A DNA stretch of 9,451 nt from Solimonas sp040391865 (GTDB lineage Bacteria; Pseudomonadota; Gammaproteobacteria; Nevskiales; Nevskiaceae), in assembly GCA_040391865.1 (NCBI GenBank), contig JBEBWZ010000130.1, forward strand, positions 1 to 9,451, written 5' to 3'. This document shows, in pieces, positions 1-7,087 of this stretch. Positions within the stretch are counted from its first letter, which is position 1. Each line of letters opens with the position of its first letter. The translations under genes and the position numbers were made by a program. The notes below the pieces were generated by a model. The model did not search any database, was not told the DNA's origin, and saw only the letters and a list, made by a program, of their open reading frames with translations.

Positions 1-699
1 GAGGGGGGCAATAAGGTTTCTGACACCATAATTGTTATCGATGATCCCGTTTCAAGCTTTGATTCCAATAATTTATTTCATGCGTACTCTTTCCTCAAAA
101 AGCATTGCGGGGAGGCCGGTCAGTTGCTCGTTTTCACGCATAACTTTAGCTTCTACAAGCTCGTGCGGGACTGGTTTCTGACTGCAAATAAGAATCGCAG
201 GAAAAAGGGAAAACCAGAGCGGGCGTTCTTCTACACTGTTGAGGCAACTCCTGAGTCTCCACGCAGCGCAAAATATAGAGACGCCGATCGATCTGTTCTT
301 GAGTATGGCTCTGAATACCAGTATCTGTTCGGGAGACTGTACGCATATTACGCTAGCAATGCTTTGTCCCTTGATGAGGCTTTTCTGTCGGCTAATTTAG
401 CCAGAAAGCTCCTTGAAACGTTTTTGACATTCAAGTTCCCAAAGCAGCGGGGCGATCTTGCAAGTTTATTCACCAAGGCCCAAATGGCGTGCACCAAAAC
501 GCCAAGTGAGGTCACCGAGAAAATTTACCGATTTATTAACAGGTATTCTCATAGCGCCCAGATTGAAATGAATGACGATTCCTCCGAAAACCTACATGGA
601 GAGGGAAGTAACATCGTCGGAAGTATCTTCGGGTGGATGGAAGAACTTGATCCTATTCATTTCCAGGAAATGAAGGACATTGTTGCGCCTGCCTCCTGA
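1..699 (+). CDS. AAA family ATPase (AAA_13, RloC/PrrC-like), C-terminal part only
   Basis: The reading frame is open from the first base, so the true start and the Walker A half lie outside the window; 232 residues are present. Residues 9-21 carry a Walker B strand and D-loop (IIVIDDP followed by SSFD), and residues 44-48 (VFTHN) carry the switch histidine H47. This order and spacing belong to ABC-type ATPases of the AAA_13 class, which include the RloC and PrrC anticodon nucleases. The rest is helical and contains YRFINRYSHS, where R177 and H184 form an R-x6-H spacing like that of HEPN RNase domains. In known AAA_13 nucleases the ATPase controls a C-terminal HEPN nuclease; whether this copy is a nuclease cannot be shown from the fragment. 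Third codon positions are visibly richer in A/T than in the DUF349 gene, which suggests horizontal acquisition. The family is fairly sure, the function is not. Confidence 0.82.
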   Translation, partial: EGGNKVSDTIIVIDDPVSSFDSNNLFHAYSFLKKHCGEAGQLLVFTHNFSFYKLVRDWFLTANKNRRKKGKPERAFFYTVEATPESPRSAKYRDADRSVLEYGSEYQYLFGRLYAYYASNALSLDEAFLSANLARKLLETFLTFKFPKQRGDLASLFTKAQMACTKTPSEVTEKIYRFINRYSHSAQIEMNDDSSENLHGEGSNIVGSIFGWMEELDPIHFQEMKDIVAPAS

Positions 700-702
700 T
701 CC

Positions 703-894
703 AAACTGATCGTGTGCGCGGTCTATCTCAATCGTCTCATGCCATTTTGTTGTCGTGTACCTGGCAGAGAAGGCATCTTTCAATTAAGCGTTCGATTCTT
801 GCGCAGTGCCTAAGAGTCCGGCGCCCGAGCTAATAGGGTGGATATGATCGAAGCTCCAGGCGCTTTCGCAAGTACGATTCTTTCTTGTACGCAT
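703..894 (-). pseudogene. Possible decayed HNH-nuclease remnant
   Basis: On the minus strand, a 36-codon frame opens at an ATG (892-894) and contains WSFDHIHPISSG, with DHIHPI encoded by 832-849. DHxxPxSxG is the core of many HNH endonucleases, with the Asp-His pair at the catalytic centre. A TAA at 784-786 interrupts the frame, but the same frame then continues open with coding-like text (LKDAFSARY, then KWHETIEIDRAHDQF). A second minus frame, over about 860-960, reads GLESNAAALVNAYKKES and LRKRLE just before the HNH motif. Together this suggests one former gene broken by a frameshift and a stop. No paired zinc cysteines are visible. The alternative is chance resemblance in non-coding DNA. 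The remaining part of the 700-1191 interval holds no convincing gene. Confidence 0.27.
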
Positions 895-1149
895 TCACCA
901 GTGCCGCCGCATTCGATTCCAGCCCAACTAGTTCGCATGACCTTGACAGGAATAGCTTTGGCTCAAAGCTGAGCTTACGCTTTCGATGTCCGCTATCGGG
1001 CGACGACTTCGATAAGCTGTATGTCGGCATCGGGCTGCAACCAGATTCTCGCGCTGAAGGCCATGAGTCGTTACCACAGGCCGTCGCCTCCTTTGGGAGC
1101 AAACCTGGGTCAAGCGGGGCAGATGATGAGACGGATCTGTGGACACAGG

Positions 1150-1155
1150 TAGAAT
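1150..1155 (+). promoter_or_regulatory. Possible -10 box upstream of the DUF349 gene
   Basis: TAGAAT matches the sigma-70 -10 consensus at five of six positions and lies 37-42 bases before the DUF349 start codon. ATGAGA at 1126-1131, 18 bases upstream, matches the -35 consensus at four of six. Spacing is acceptable but both boxes are imperfect, and such matches arise by chance, so this is a weak proposal. Confidence 0.2.
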
Positions 1156-1191
1156 CCGCAACCGTCCCAAAGCCAGTTACTCAGGTCCACC

Positions 1192-3546
1192 ATGTCGTTC
1201 TTCTCGCGCTTGTTTCGCAAGGCCTCGTCGCTTTCACCGGCTTCGGTTTCTGCGCCTCGGTCGGCGCCGTCCGAAACGGCCGGCCAGGCTCTTCCCAAGC
1301 CCAGCGCGACTGATCGCGCGGTAGCCGCTGCTGCGGAGGAGGCGACGCTGCAGTCGGCTATTGATGCCGGCGATGTCCAGGCGGTGGCCCGGCTGGTGGT
1401 TGCGGGGGCATCGACCAAGGTTCGTCAGAGGGCGGCTCAGGCGATCGATGATCCGGACGTGCTGCGGCAACTCATCCGCGATGTCCGCGGTGGCAATGAC
1501 AACGGTGTCTACAAGATCCTGACGTCCAAGCGCGATGCGCTGCTCGAAAAGGCGCGGGAGCTTGAGCAGCTGCAGGCTGAGATCAGCGCGGCGTCGGCAG
1601 ACCTCGAGCGCCACAGCCAACGCGCGTATGACGCCTTATACCGCTTGAGACTGGATCAGTTCGAGCGTCGCTGGGAAGCAGTGGCCGCGCAGGCAGATCT
1701 GGCGTTGCGCGGTAGGGTGGAGCAGTGGGTCGACCGCTCTCGCGAGACCGTCGCCGAGCACTTGCGCGAGGTTGAGGCCAAGGCATCCCGTGAGTTGGCC
1801 GCAGCCAGCGCAGCTGCAGAGGCGCAACGCCTGCGACAGGAACAGCGGCAGGCATCCGCGATGGCGGCAGCAGAGCAGGAACAGATATTCGACGAACAGC
1901 AGCCTGCGCTGATCGCAGAACCGTCCACCAGGCAGGTGACTGAGCGGCAACCCGAACAGCCGGCTGTTCGGGAAATCGGTGCCTTGATCCGGAAGGCACG
2001 CGCTGCACTCAGCGACGGTGGCACCTCGCGCGCCGCCGCGGTGCGGCGCTCCATCGAAGAGAAGTTGGCGGCGGCCTTGTCTCTGCCAGCCAAATTGGCC
2101 GGCCAGCTACAACAGCTCGACCAACAGCTCGATGAGCTGAAGGACTGGAAAAGCTTTTCGGTGGCACCGAAGCGTGCGGAGCTGATAGAGGAAATGGAGT
2201 CGCTCGTCGGTGCGACGCTCGATCCCCAGGCACTCGCTGACGAGATAAAGCGCCTGCAAGACGAGTGGCGCACTCTGGGCAAGGGCGCCGGCGAGCCTGC
2301 CGAGGCGGATGGGCAACGCTTCCTGGAGGCTGCCAAGCAGGCGTATGAGCCGTGCATCGAGTATTTCGCTGCCCAGGCCTTGGTCCGCGAGCAGAATCTG
2401 CAGCGTCGCGAGGCCTTGCTTGCCGACCTGACCGCATTCGAGGCGGGACAAGATTGGGAGCGGGCTGATTGGCGAGCTGTGATCAAGGCATTGCAGGACA
2501 CGAAACAGGCGTGGCGCCGCTGCTCGCCGGTGGACCACAAGGCCGCCAGACCCCAGCAGAAGCGTTTCGAGACCCTGGCCGCGAGCCTGCAGGGCCGGCT
2601 GGATGCCGAGTACGCGAGTAACGTGAAGCAGAAGGAATCGCTGATCGAGCGTGCCGAGCAACTGCTCTCCAGTGACGACGTCCGCAAGGCCATCGATGCC
2701 ATCAAGGTGTTGCAGCAGCAGTGGCGGACCGTGGGCCCGGTGCCCCGCGAGGCGGATCAACGCCTCTGGGAGGCATTCCGCCAGTACTGCGACGCCGTGT
2801 TCCAGAAGCGCCAGCAGGATCTGGCGGCCTATGCGGCCGGCCTCGAAAGTAATAAGACGCAGGCCGTTGCCTTGTGCGAGCAACTCGAGCGCATCGCCGC
2901 GCTGGAGGGCCCCGAGCTGCTGCAGCGCGCCGGCGAGCGTGTTGAACTGCGGCGCGCTTTTGCGGCGATCGGCGAGTTTCCGCGTGCGGACGCGCGTGCG
3001 CTGCACAGCCGGTTTGATCAAGCTTTGGAGCGCTGCGAAGCGTCAATCAAGCGTCAGCATGTGCGTGATGCGGAGCGTGGCTGGAGCGATCTTTTCGATG
3101 CCGCCAATCAGGTGCGCGCCTACAGGCTCGCCGTGGCTCAAGGTTTGGACGCGGCGCAGCTCGATACTTTAAAAGCCGTTGCGGAAAGCACCCTTGCCGC
3201 CGCCCGGCAATGGCCCAAGGGCGGGCTCGATGCCCTCCAGCAGGGCCTCGCCAGTGACCGCTCAGCAGATTTCGCAGCGAATGAGGCTGCGCTGAGGTTG
3301 CTCTGCGTCCGGGCCGAAATACTGGCCGACAGACCGACACCGCCCGAAGATCAACCGCTGCGTCGTGACTATCAGTTGCAACGACTGGTGCAGAGCATGG
3401 GCCAGGGTATCAGCGCGGATGAATCGCAACTGGACGCCCTGGCGATCGAGTGGGTGGGTGCCGGCCCTGTAGAGGAGTCGGCATACCAGCCGCTATTGCA
3501 AAGATTCCGGCGCTGTCGCGAGCCGGACAGTGACGGGGCTCTGTAG
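1192..3546 (+). CDS. DUF349 domain-containing protein
   Basis: A complete 784-residue protein with no signal peptide or membrane span, presumably cytoplasmic. Residues 1-40 are Ser/Ala/Pro-rich. About 60-110 form a small helical region (QSAIDAGDVQAVARLV), and about 115-240 are highly charged and Ala/Gln/Glu-rich, probably coiled coil. Three tandem DUF349-type repeats follow, at about 327-403, 404-478 and 479-555. Each has the hallmark pattern of an acidic helix, then LQxxW or similar, then W-R: WRTLG at 359, WRRCS at 441 and WRTVGPVPREAD at 511. The third is closest to consensus and the second has lost the G-x-V-P part. The remaining 230 residues are helical. The molecular role of DUF349 is not established. 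The ATG has no strong Shine-Dalgarno sequence (CAGG about 9 bases upstream at best), but the protein reads naturally from it. The many long minus-strand frames here are GC-driven shadows. Confidence 0.92.
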   Translation: MSFFSRLFRKASSLSPASVSAPRSAPSETAGQALPKPSATDRAVAAAAEEATLQSAIDAGDVQAVARLVVAGASTKVRQRAAQAIDDPDVLRQLIRDVRGGNDNGVYKILTSKRDALLEKARELEQLQAEISAASADLERHSQRAYDALYRLRLDQFERRWEAVAAQADLALRGRVEQWVDRSRETVAEHLREVEAKASRELAAASAAAEAQRLRQEQRQASAMAAAEQEQIFDEQQPALIAEPSTRQVTERQPEQPAVREIGALIRKARAALSDGGTSRAAAVRRSIEEKLAAALSLPAKLAGQLQQLDQQLDELKDWKSFSVAPKRAELIEEMESLVGATLDPQALADEIKRLQDEWRTLGKGAGEPAEADGQRFLEAAKQAYEPCIEYFAAQALVREQNLQRREALLADLTAFEAGQDWERADWRAVIKALQDTKQAWRRCSPVDHKAARPQQKRFETLAASLQGRLDAEYASNVKQKESLIERAEQLLSSDDVRKAIDAIKVLQQQWRTVGPVPREADQRLWEAFRQYCDAVFQKRQQDLAAYAAGLESNKTQAVALCEQLERIAALEGPELLQRAGERVELRRAFAAIGEFPRADARALHSRFDQALERCEASIKRQHVRDAERGWSDLFDAANQVRAYRLAVAQGLDAAQLDTLKAVAESTLAAARQWPKGGLDALQQGLASDRSADFAANEAALRLLCVRAEILADRPTPPEDQPLRRDYQLQRLVQSMGQGISADESQLDALAIEWVGAGPVEESAYQPLLQRFRRCREPDSDGAL

Positions 3547-3550
3547 CCCC
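3535..3550 (+). terminator. Short GC-rich hairpin over the DUF349 stop codon
   Basis: GGGGCT (3535-3540) and AGCCCC (3545-3550) pair perfectly around a CTGT loop. The TAG stop codon spans the loop end and the right arm. It could end or slow transcription of the DUF349 gene before the convergent operon. No run of T follows, so it is not a standard intrinsic terminator. Confidence 0.3.
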
Positions 3551-3614
3551 AGCGGGCGATTGCCGGTGTGGCGGCGCGGGTAGGTTGGTGATGGATGGCT
3601 GTTGTGGGCTGGAC

Positions 3615-3752
3615 ACCTCTAGGGAAGAGGAAGTCGCCAGACCGAAGTGTGGCTTTGGCAATCCATGCAGCCAGCGCATCGCGAGTCGACTCGGTGATCT
3701 CGAATCGTACCGGGCGCTGCGTCTTCTGCTGCATCACGGTGGCACGTGAGCG
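3615..3752 (-). pseudogene. Tyrosine recombinase (integrase) remnant
   Basis: A 46-codon minus-strand stretch reads RSRATVMQQKTQRPVRFEI, then TESTRDALAAWIAKA, then SGDFLFPRG. This closely resembles the middle of a widespread family of short tyrosine-type site-specific recombinases, in which VQKKTGRPVxFEITExTR and FLFPSR lie ahead of the THSxRRTK and LLGHT catalytic boxes. Here an in-frame TGA (3756-3758) sits just upstream of the first Arg. The adjacent frame carries the text that would precede it (PGDV), which points to a frameshift. Downstream the similarity fades after FPRG, and neither the catalytic Arg-His boxes nor the Tyr can be found. It is therefore a fragment without activity and marks past integration or recombination between the DUF349 gene and the accessory operon. 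The family call rests on recall of conserved strings, not a database search. Confidence 0.7.
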
Positions 3753-3836
3753 TCACGTCGCCAGGAGCAGCAATTGTGATGGGCGCCGCCGTGCCAATTC
3801 CGGGCACTCAGTGTCTACATCTCGAGCCAGAAAAGC

Positions 3837-3870
3837 GGACGTTCAGCGCTTTGGGCTGGACGTCCAGCGC
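3837..3870. repeat. Perfect 14-bp palindrome inside a 13-bp imperfect direct repeat
   Basis: GCTGGACGTCCAGC (3855-3868) is its own reverse complement. The unit GGACGTTCAGCGC (3837-3849) recurs with one change as GGACGTCCAGCGC (3858-3870), a spacing of 21 bases or two helical turns. It lies in the gene-free interval between convergent genes, so it is not an obvious promoter operator. It may be part of a dispersed intergenic element or a recombination-associated site. Apart from this and the integrase fragment, the 3547-4045 interval shows no convincing gene. Confidence 0.5.
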
Positions 3871-4045
3871 GGCTACCCGCGCCGAAACGCAGGTCGTTCT
3901 CATCGGCGCTCCCGAAATGATGGCTGCAGCTCTGGCATAGCCGTGTGCTGCCGATCGCCGCTGCATCCGTTGGTAGCGAGTCGAGGAGACGTGAGGGCAG
4001 CCCCCCACTTGATAAACTTGTACCGTTTCGCTGCTGCAGTCGTTC

Positions 4046-5743
4046 TTAGTTGGCAGTGTCACGATCGATCGTAGCCAGAACACCGAGCAGAGAGTGGCGA
4101 GCCTTCTTTTTTTCGCTCAGTTCAAGGAGTTTGTCCTTGCCGTAGGCCACGCCGGCGCCCAGCGCGGTGACGGCTGGGGCGGCCACTCCAAAGATGCCGA
4201 TGGCAGGAAAAAATTGAGCTGCAAATCCAAGTGCCGTGGCGGCAGCGCCGAAAATACCTTGAGAGGCATATTTTGGCGCGTATCGGGCCTCTATCTCCGC
4301 GATTGTCTTCTGATGTTTTTGTACCATGGACGAGATTCCATGCATCACCGCTGGCATTACGCGCTCCACGTCGTCAACGCCCGCAGCCGTTAGGATCGCA
4401 GTGTGCTTGGCCAGCTCTTCACGGAAGGCTGCGTTTTCTTGGTTCTTGAGCAGCTCGGCCAACATTGGAACCGGAATGTTGCTGAGCCAACTTAGGCCGT
4501 CGTTTTGCAATGCCCTGACGGTGTTGAATGCTTGGGCAGAGAGCACATCCGCCCGATGCATTTCGAGCGCTGAGGCTTGTGCGCACTTCTCAAAAAAGTG
4601 CCAATGAACTGGCTGAGTCAGCATGGGCTGTGCATTCAACTCGCCGCTGTTTTCAATCAAATGGTACTGAGGGTGCAGTCGGTCGGTCGCACATAGCAGG
4701 GCCAAAACGCCGGGCTTCAGCGTGCGCATTTTTCGCAGCATGTCGGCATCACGGACGCCGGCAAGTTCCGATAAATACCGATCCACCGCCTCTTGTGGGG
4801 TCAAAACCGTTCTCGGAGAAACACCCGGAGGGATGAAAAGTTGCTCGATTAGTAGCCGAGCAATGACCTCGTCTGAATGGTCACCTGCGTATCGCATCAA
4901 TTCTTCTAACGTCGTGGGCACCCCAGTCAAGTGCGGCGCGACGACCTTGACGATCAGTTCGCTGATCCCAGCCTGGGTCTTTACATCGTTGGCCTCGAGC
5001 AGCTTCTCGAAGCTGGGAAAGACCAACACCGGCGGCACTGGTAAGCGCGCATCGACTAGCGGCTTCAGTTGCAGGACGTTACGCAGCGCGAACATAAGTT
5101 GCAGGTGCAGCGCGTTTAGATGCAGATCGCCTTCCAGAAATGGGTGGATCGGATCGGCAATCAGTTGCGTATCGACATAGAGCCCCATCTTCTGGACGCC
5201 CGCCAACGCGGATGGGCCAAAGCTGCGCTGGCCGCCCAGTACCAGCTTTAGGCCCCCAAGAATCTTAGCGTGTCCATAGATTGCCGAACCGTGGCGGCGA
5301 TAAAAGTCCGAAAGCTCGCTAGCTGCCGCGTTGAATTTTTCTCCGAATTTGTTCGGATTTCTTTTGACCCTGTCCAAAACGCGGCTTTTTATTTCCATGT
5401 CGGAGCTGACTTTCTGGTACGAACATCCAACAAAAGCCCTGAAAGCTTTCTCGAACAAGCTGAACAGCGCGACCTGCCCATCTGCAATGTCGATCTGCTG
5501 CTGCATCGATTTGGCGGCATCTCGCTGGAAGGCCGTGACGGCCATGCCACCCAGGCGGATCAGTGTGAGTGCTTCTCTGGAGATTTTTTCGGGAACAAGC
5601 AGTTCGCCGGGTGACAACCGGATTCCTAGAATCTCCTGGATTGCTCCAGCGTCCTGGCTTCGTGCGTGGAATCGGTCACCGCGGATCGCCTCGCGTAGCT
5701 GGACGAAACACTGGGTCAGATCTATTAATTGTTCCCTATCCAT
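4046..5743 (-). CDS. Uncharacterised 565-residue protein with C-terminal hydrophobic hairpin
   Basis: I do not recognise this family. The ATG at 5743 is preferred because AAGG lies nine bases upstream; the frame also opens at an ATG at 5788 (15 extra residues) without a ribosome site. The bulk is mixed helical, soluble-looking sequence with several leucine-rich stretches and no signal peptide. No nuclease, kinase or nucleotide-binding motif is visible. Near the end, about residues 496-535 (GIFGAAATALGFAAQFF, then FGVAAPAVTALGAGVAYG) form a Gly/Ala-rich hydrophobic segment long enough for two membrane helices, followed by a Lys-rich tail (KDKLLELSEKKKARH). Such a terminal hairpin could insert into the inner membrane, as effectors or anchored sensors do. 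It lies 92 bp downstream of the HEPN-like gene on the same strand, so both are probably co-transcribed. Third positions are less GC-biased than in the flanking core genes, consistent with an accessory gene. The gene is near certain, its function unknown. Confidence 0.82.
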   Translation of the reverse strand: MDREQLIDLTQCFVQLREAIRGDRFHARSQDAGAIQEILGIRLSPGELLVPEKISREALTLIRLGGMAVTAFQRDAAKSMQQQIDIADGQVALFSLFEKAFRAFVGCSYQKVSSDMEIKSRVLDRVKRNPNKFGEKFNAAASELSDFYRRHGSAIYGHAKILGGLKLVLGGQRSFGPSALAGVQKMGLYVDTQLIADPIHPFLEGDLHLNALHLQLMFALRNVLQLKPLVDARLPVPPVLVFPSFEKLLEANDVKTQAGISELIVKVVAPHLTGVPTTLEELMRYAGDHSDEVIARLLIEQLFIPPGVSPRTVLTPQEAVDRYLSELAGVRDADMLRKMRTLKPGVLALLCATDRLHPQYHLIENSGELNAQPMLTQPVHWHFFEKCAQASALEMHRADVLSAQAFNTVRALQNDGLSWLSNIPVPMLAELLKNQENAAFREELAKHTAILTAAGVDDVERVMPAVMHGISSMVQKHQKTIAEIEARYAPKYASQGIFGAAATALGFAAQFFPAIGIFGVAAPAVTALGAGVAYGKDKLLELSEKKKARHSLLGVLATIDRDTAN

Positions 5744-5835
5744 CTGAAGTCGCCTTGATTGCCCAACACAAAATAGCCGGCTACACATAATTCTGGTAGG
5801 GAGAAGCCCGCGCCGCAGCCGGTGGTCGACTCGAG

Positions 5836-6870
5836 CTAAGCCCCGATGCGGAACTGCGCCCGCTGATTGATCGTAGGCAGGATGCTGCCACGAGCAAGCT
5901 TGTTGCCGAGGTGCTCGGAGAAATAAGCCTCGAACATGCGCAATGTCTCAAAGCTGTAGTGGACCGTGGCGGCCGCCGCGGCTGAGCATTCGAGGTAGGT
6001 GTTTCCGTCCGAGGGGTGCAACGGTTGGTTCTCGTTGTTGAGAAGAAAGTGTGCGACTCCATTTCTCATCTTGGTGAGCCTCCCGAACAGGTTGTGCACA
6101 GTTCTGATTCCCTCACAAAATTCCGGCTTGAATCCGAGCCCCGTCAACAGGTCGGGGTCGACCTTCATTTCCTTCGGCAATGGAGCATCTACGCCAAGCT
6201 TCTCCCCGGTTTGTTTCAGCCACGTCCGAAGCTGTGCGAACCCATCGTATAGGCGGAAAGCGCAGAGCAATCGGTAGTACGGACTCGAACTGCAGACCGC
6301 CTCTCGTACGAGCGCTTCCCTTTCAGCGAAAACGGGGTACTGATGGATGCCGCCAAGCGGCCCTATCTCGATGCCGGAGGAGAACGGAAGCTGCAACTGG
6401 TAGCCGAGGAGTTGCTTGTTGGCGTCGAACAACTCGAGCCTGGCGATCACCAGCGGCAACCAGACACGGCGCTGGAGGCTGTCCAGTAGCTGGTTGATCT
6501 CGGTGCGGGCCGCCTGAATGGCAGCATGGGGAGAGGTCGACTCAACCTCCACTTGGATGGTTTGCAACCGGCGACGATCATCCGGCACAAGGTCGAAATA
6601 CACGGCATTGTGCCGTCCGTGGTGCAGGTAAATGGTAAGCGGGCCATTGGGTAGGCCGATCGCGTTTTGTGGAGGGTGAGAGATGGAGTCCTGCAACGAT
6701 CCACCCAGCGGCACATGGTCGGAAATGATGGCGGAAGCGGTGTAAACCGCCTTCGCCTGAGCACGCTCTAGTTCGTTGAGCAATGCTCCCTGCGCGCCAG
6801 TACCGACAATCGCCAGAGCACACGGAACCGGGTGCCTGGGCCACAAAACCGTAAGCTCATCGTTTCCCAC
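5836..6870 (-). CDS. MauJ-like protein with HEPN-type RNxxxH motif
   Basis: 344 residues from a GTG at 6870, chosen because GAAGGGG ends six bases before it. Upstream in-frame alternatives (ATG 6918, TTG 6942) have no good ribosome site. The N-terminal part is mixed beta and helical (ALAIVGTGAQ, PLTIYLHHG, QTIQVEVES). The middle is helical (AIQAARTEINQLLDSL, then YYRLLCAFRLYDGF). Residues 267-276 read KMRNGVAHFL, where R269 and H274 give the R-N-x3-H signature of HEPN domains, often metal-independent RNases or nucleotide-binding folds. A long C-terminal helix follows (YSFETLRMFEAYF). The layout of an EV-rich strand, a helical YYRLL region and RNxVAHF matches, from memory, proteins annotated 'methylamine utilization protein MauJ'. 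No mau genes surround it, so a methylamine role is unlikely. Its start overlaps the end of the upstream 71-residue ORF by 14 bp. A defence or toxin-like function is inference. Confidence 0.72.
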   Translation of the reverse strand: MGNDELTVLWPRHPVPCALAIVGTGAQGALLNELERAQAKAVYTASAIISDHVPLGGSLQDSISHPPQNAIGLPNGPLTIYLHHGRHNAVYFDLVPDDRRRLQTIQVEVESTSPHAAIQAARTEINQLLDSLQRRVWLPLVIARLELFDANKQLLGYQLQLPFSSGIEIGPLGGIHQYPVFAEREALVREAVCSSSPYYRLLCAFRLYDGFAQLRTWLKQTGEKLGVDAPLPKEMKVDPDLLTGLGFKPEFCEGIRTVHNLFGRLTKMRNGVAHFLLNNENQPLHPSDGNTYLECSAAAAATVHYSFETLRMFEAYFSEHLGNKLARGSILPTINQRAQFRIGA

Positions 6871-7072
6871 TTTCAGCCCCTTCGATATCGGACTTCTGGA
6901 CCGCCCATATCGCATCATGGGGGAGATACTTGACGAACTCAAAGACCTTAGTTCCGGTCGGCCTGCGGGTACTGAGGCAATATCTCGGGATCAAAATTTC
7001 GCTGCTCCGAAGCGGCTGCTCGCAAGTGACAGAAAAGGGGTGTGAGCAGATTTGCCTCTGCCTGCTGCGCAT
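6857..7072 (-). CDS. Possible small protein (71 aa) leading the accessory operon
   Basis: A 71-codon frame from an ATG at 7072, with GGTGGG a few bases upstream, to a TGA at 6857-6859. The C-terminal half (GTKVFEFVKYLPHDAIWAVQ) looks like genuine protein, with codons ending mostly in G or C. The N-terminal half (MRSRQRQICSHPF) is less convincing. It contains no recognised domain, signal or membrane span. The stop lies inside the start region of the HEPN-like gene (14-bp overlap), which favours coupled translation and argues that the frame is real. A competing minus-strand frame (GTG 7142 to TAA 6948-6950, 64 aa, beginning MAWAKAAVSLSVW) overlaps it out of register. One frameshift would join the two, so this may instead be the C-terminal end of a slightly longer, damaged or misread gene. 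Confidence 0.4.
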   Translation of the reverse strand: MRSRQRQICSHPFSVTCEQPLRSSEILIPRYCLSTRRPTGTKVFEFVKYLPHDAIWAVQKSDIEGAESGKR

Positions 7073-7087
7073 TTCCCACCGCAATCT

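Noticed and set aside
885..1313. Plus-strand 142-codon frame between the ATPase and the DUF349 gene
   Set aside because: Starts at TTG without a ribosome site, runs through the DUF349 start in another frame and has no recognisable domain. Part of its text (LSLRFRCPLSGDDFDKLYV) is mildly protein-like, so it could be a remnant, but I cannot support it.
1583..3021. Long minus-strand open frames (up to 349 codons) across the DUF349 gene
   Set aside because: They lie antisense to a clearly coding, GC-rich gene, have low-complexity Ser/Arg/Ala composition and match no family; they are shadows.
3595..4074. Plus-strand 159-codon frame in the DUF349-operon gap
   Set aside because: Arg/Ser/His-rich composition and overlap with the antisense integrase remnant indicate a chance frame.
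3808..4083. Minus-strand 91-codon frame downstream of the 565-residue protein
   Set aside because: It overlaps the 3' end of that gene in another frame, lacks a ribosome site and has no domain. The gap may hold a dispersed repeat, but that needs a genome search.
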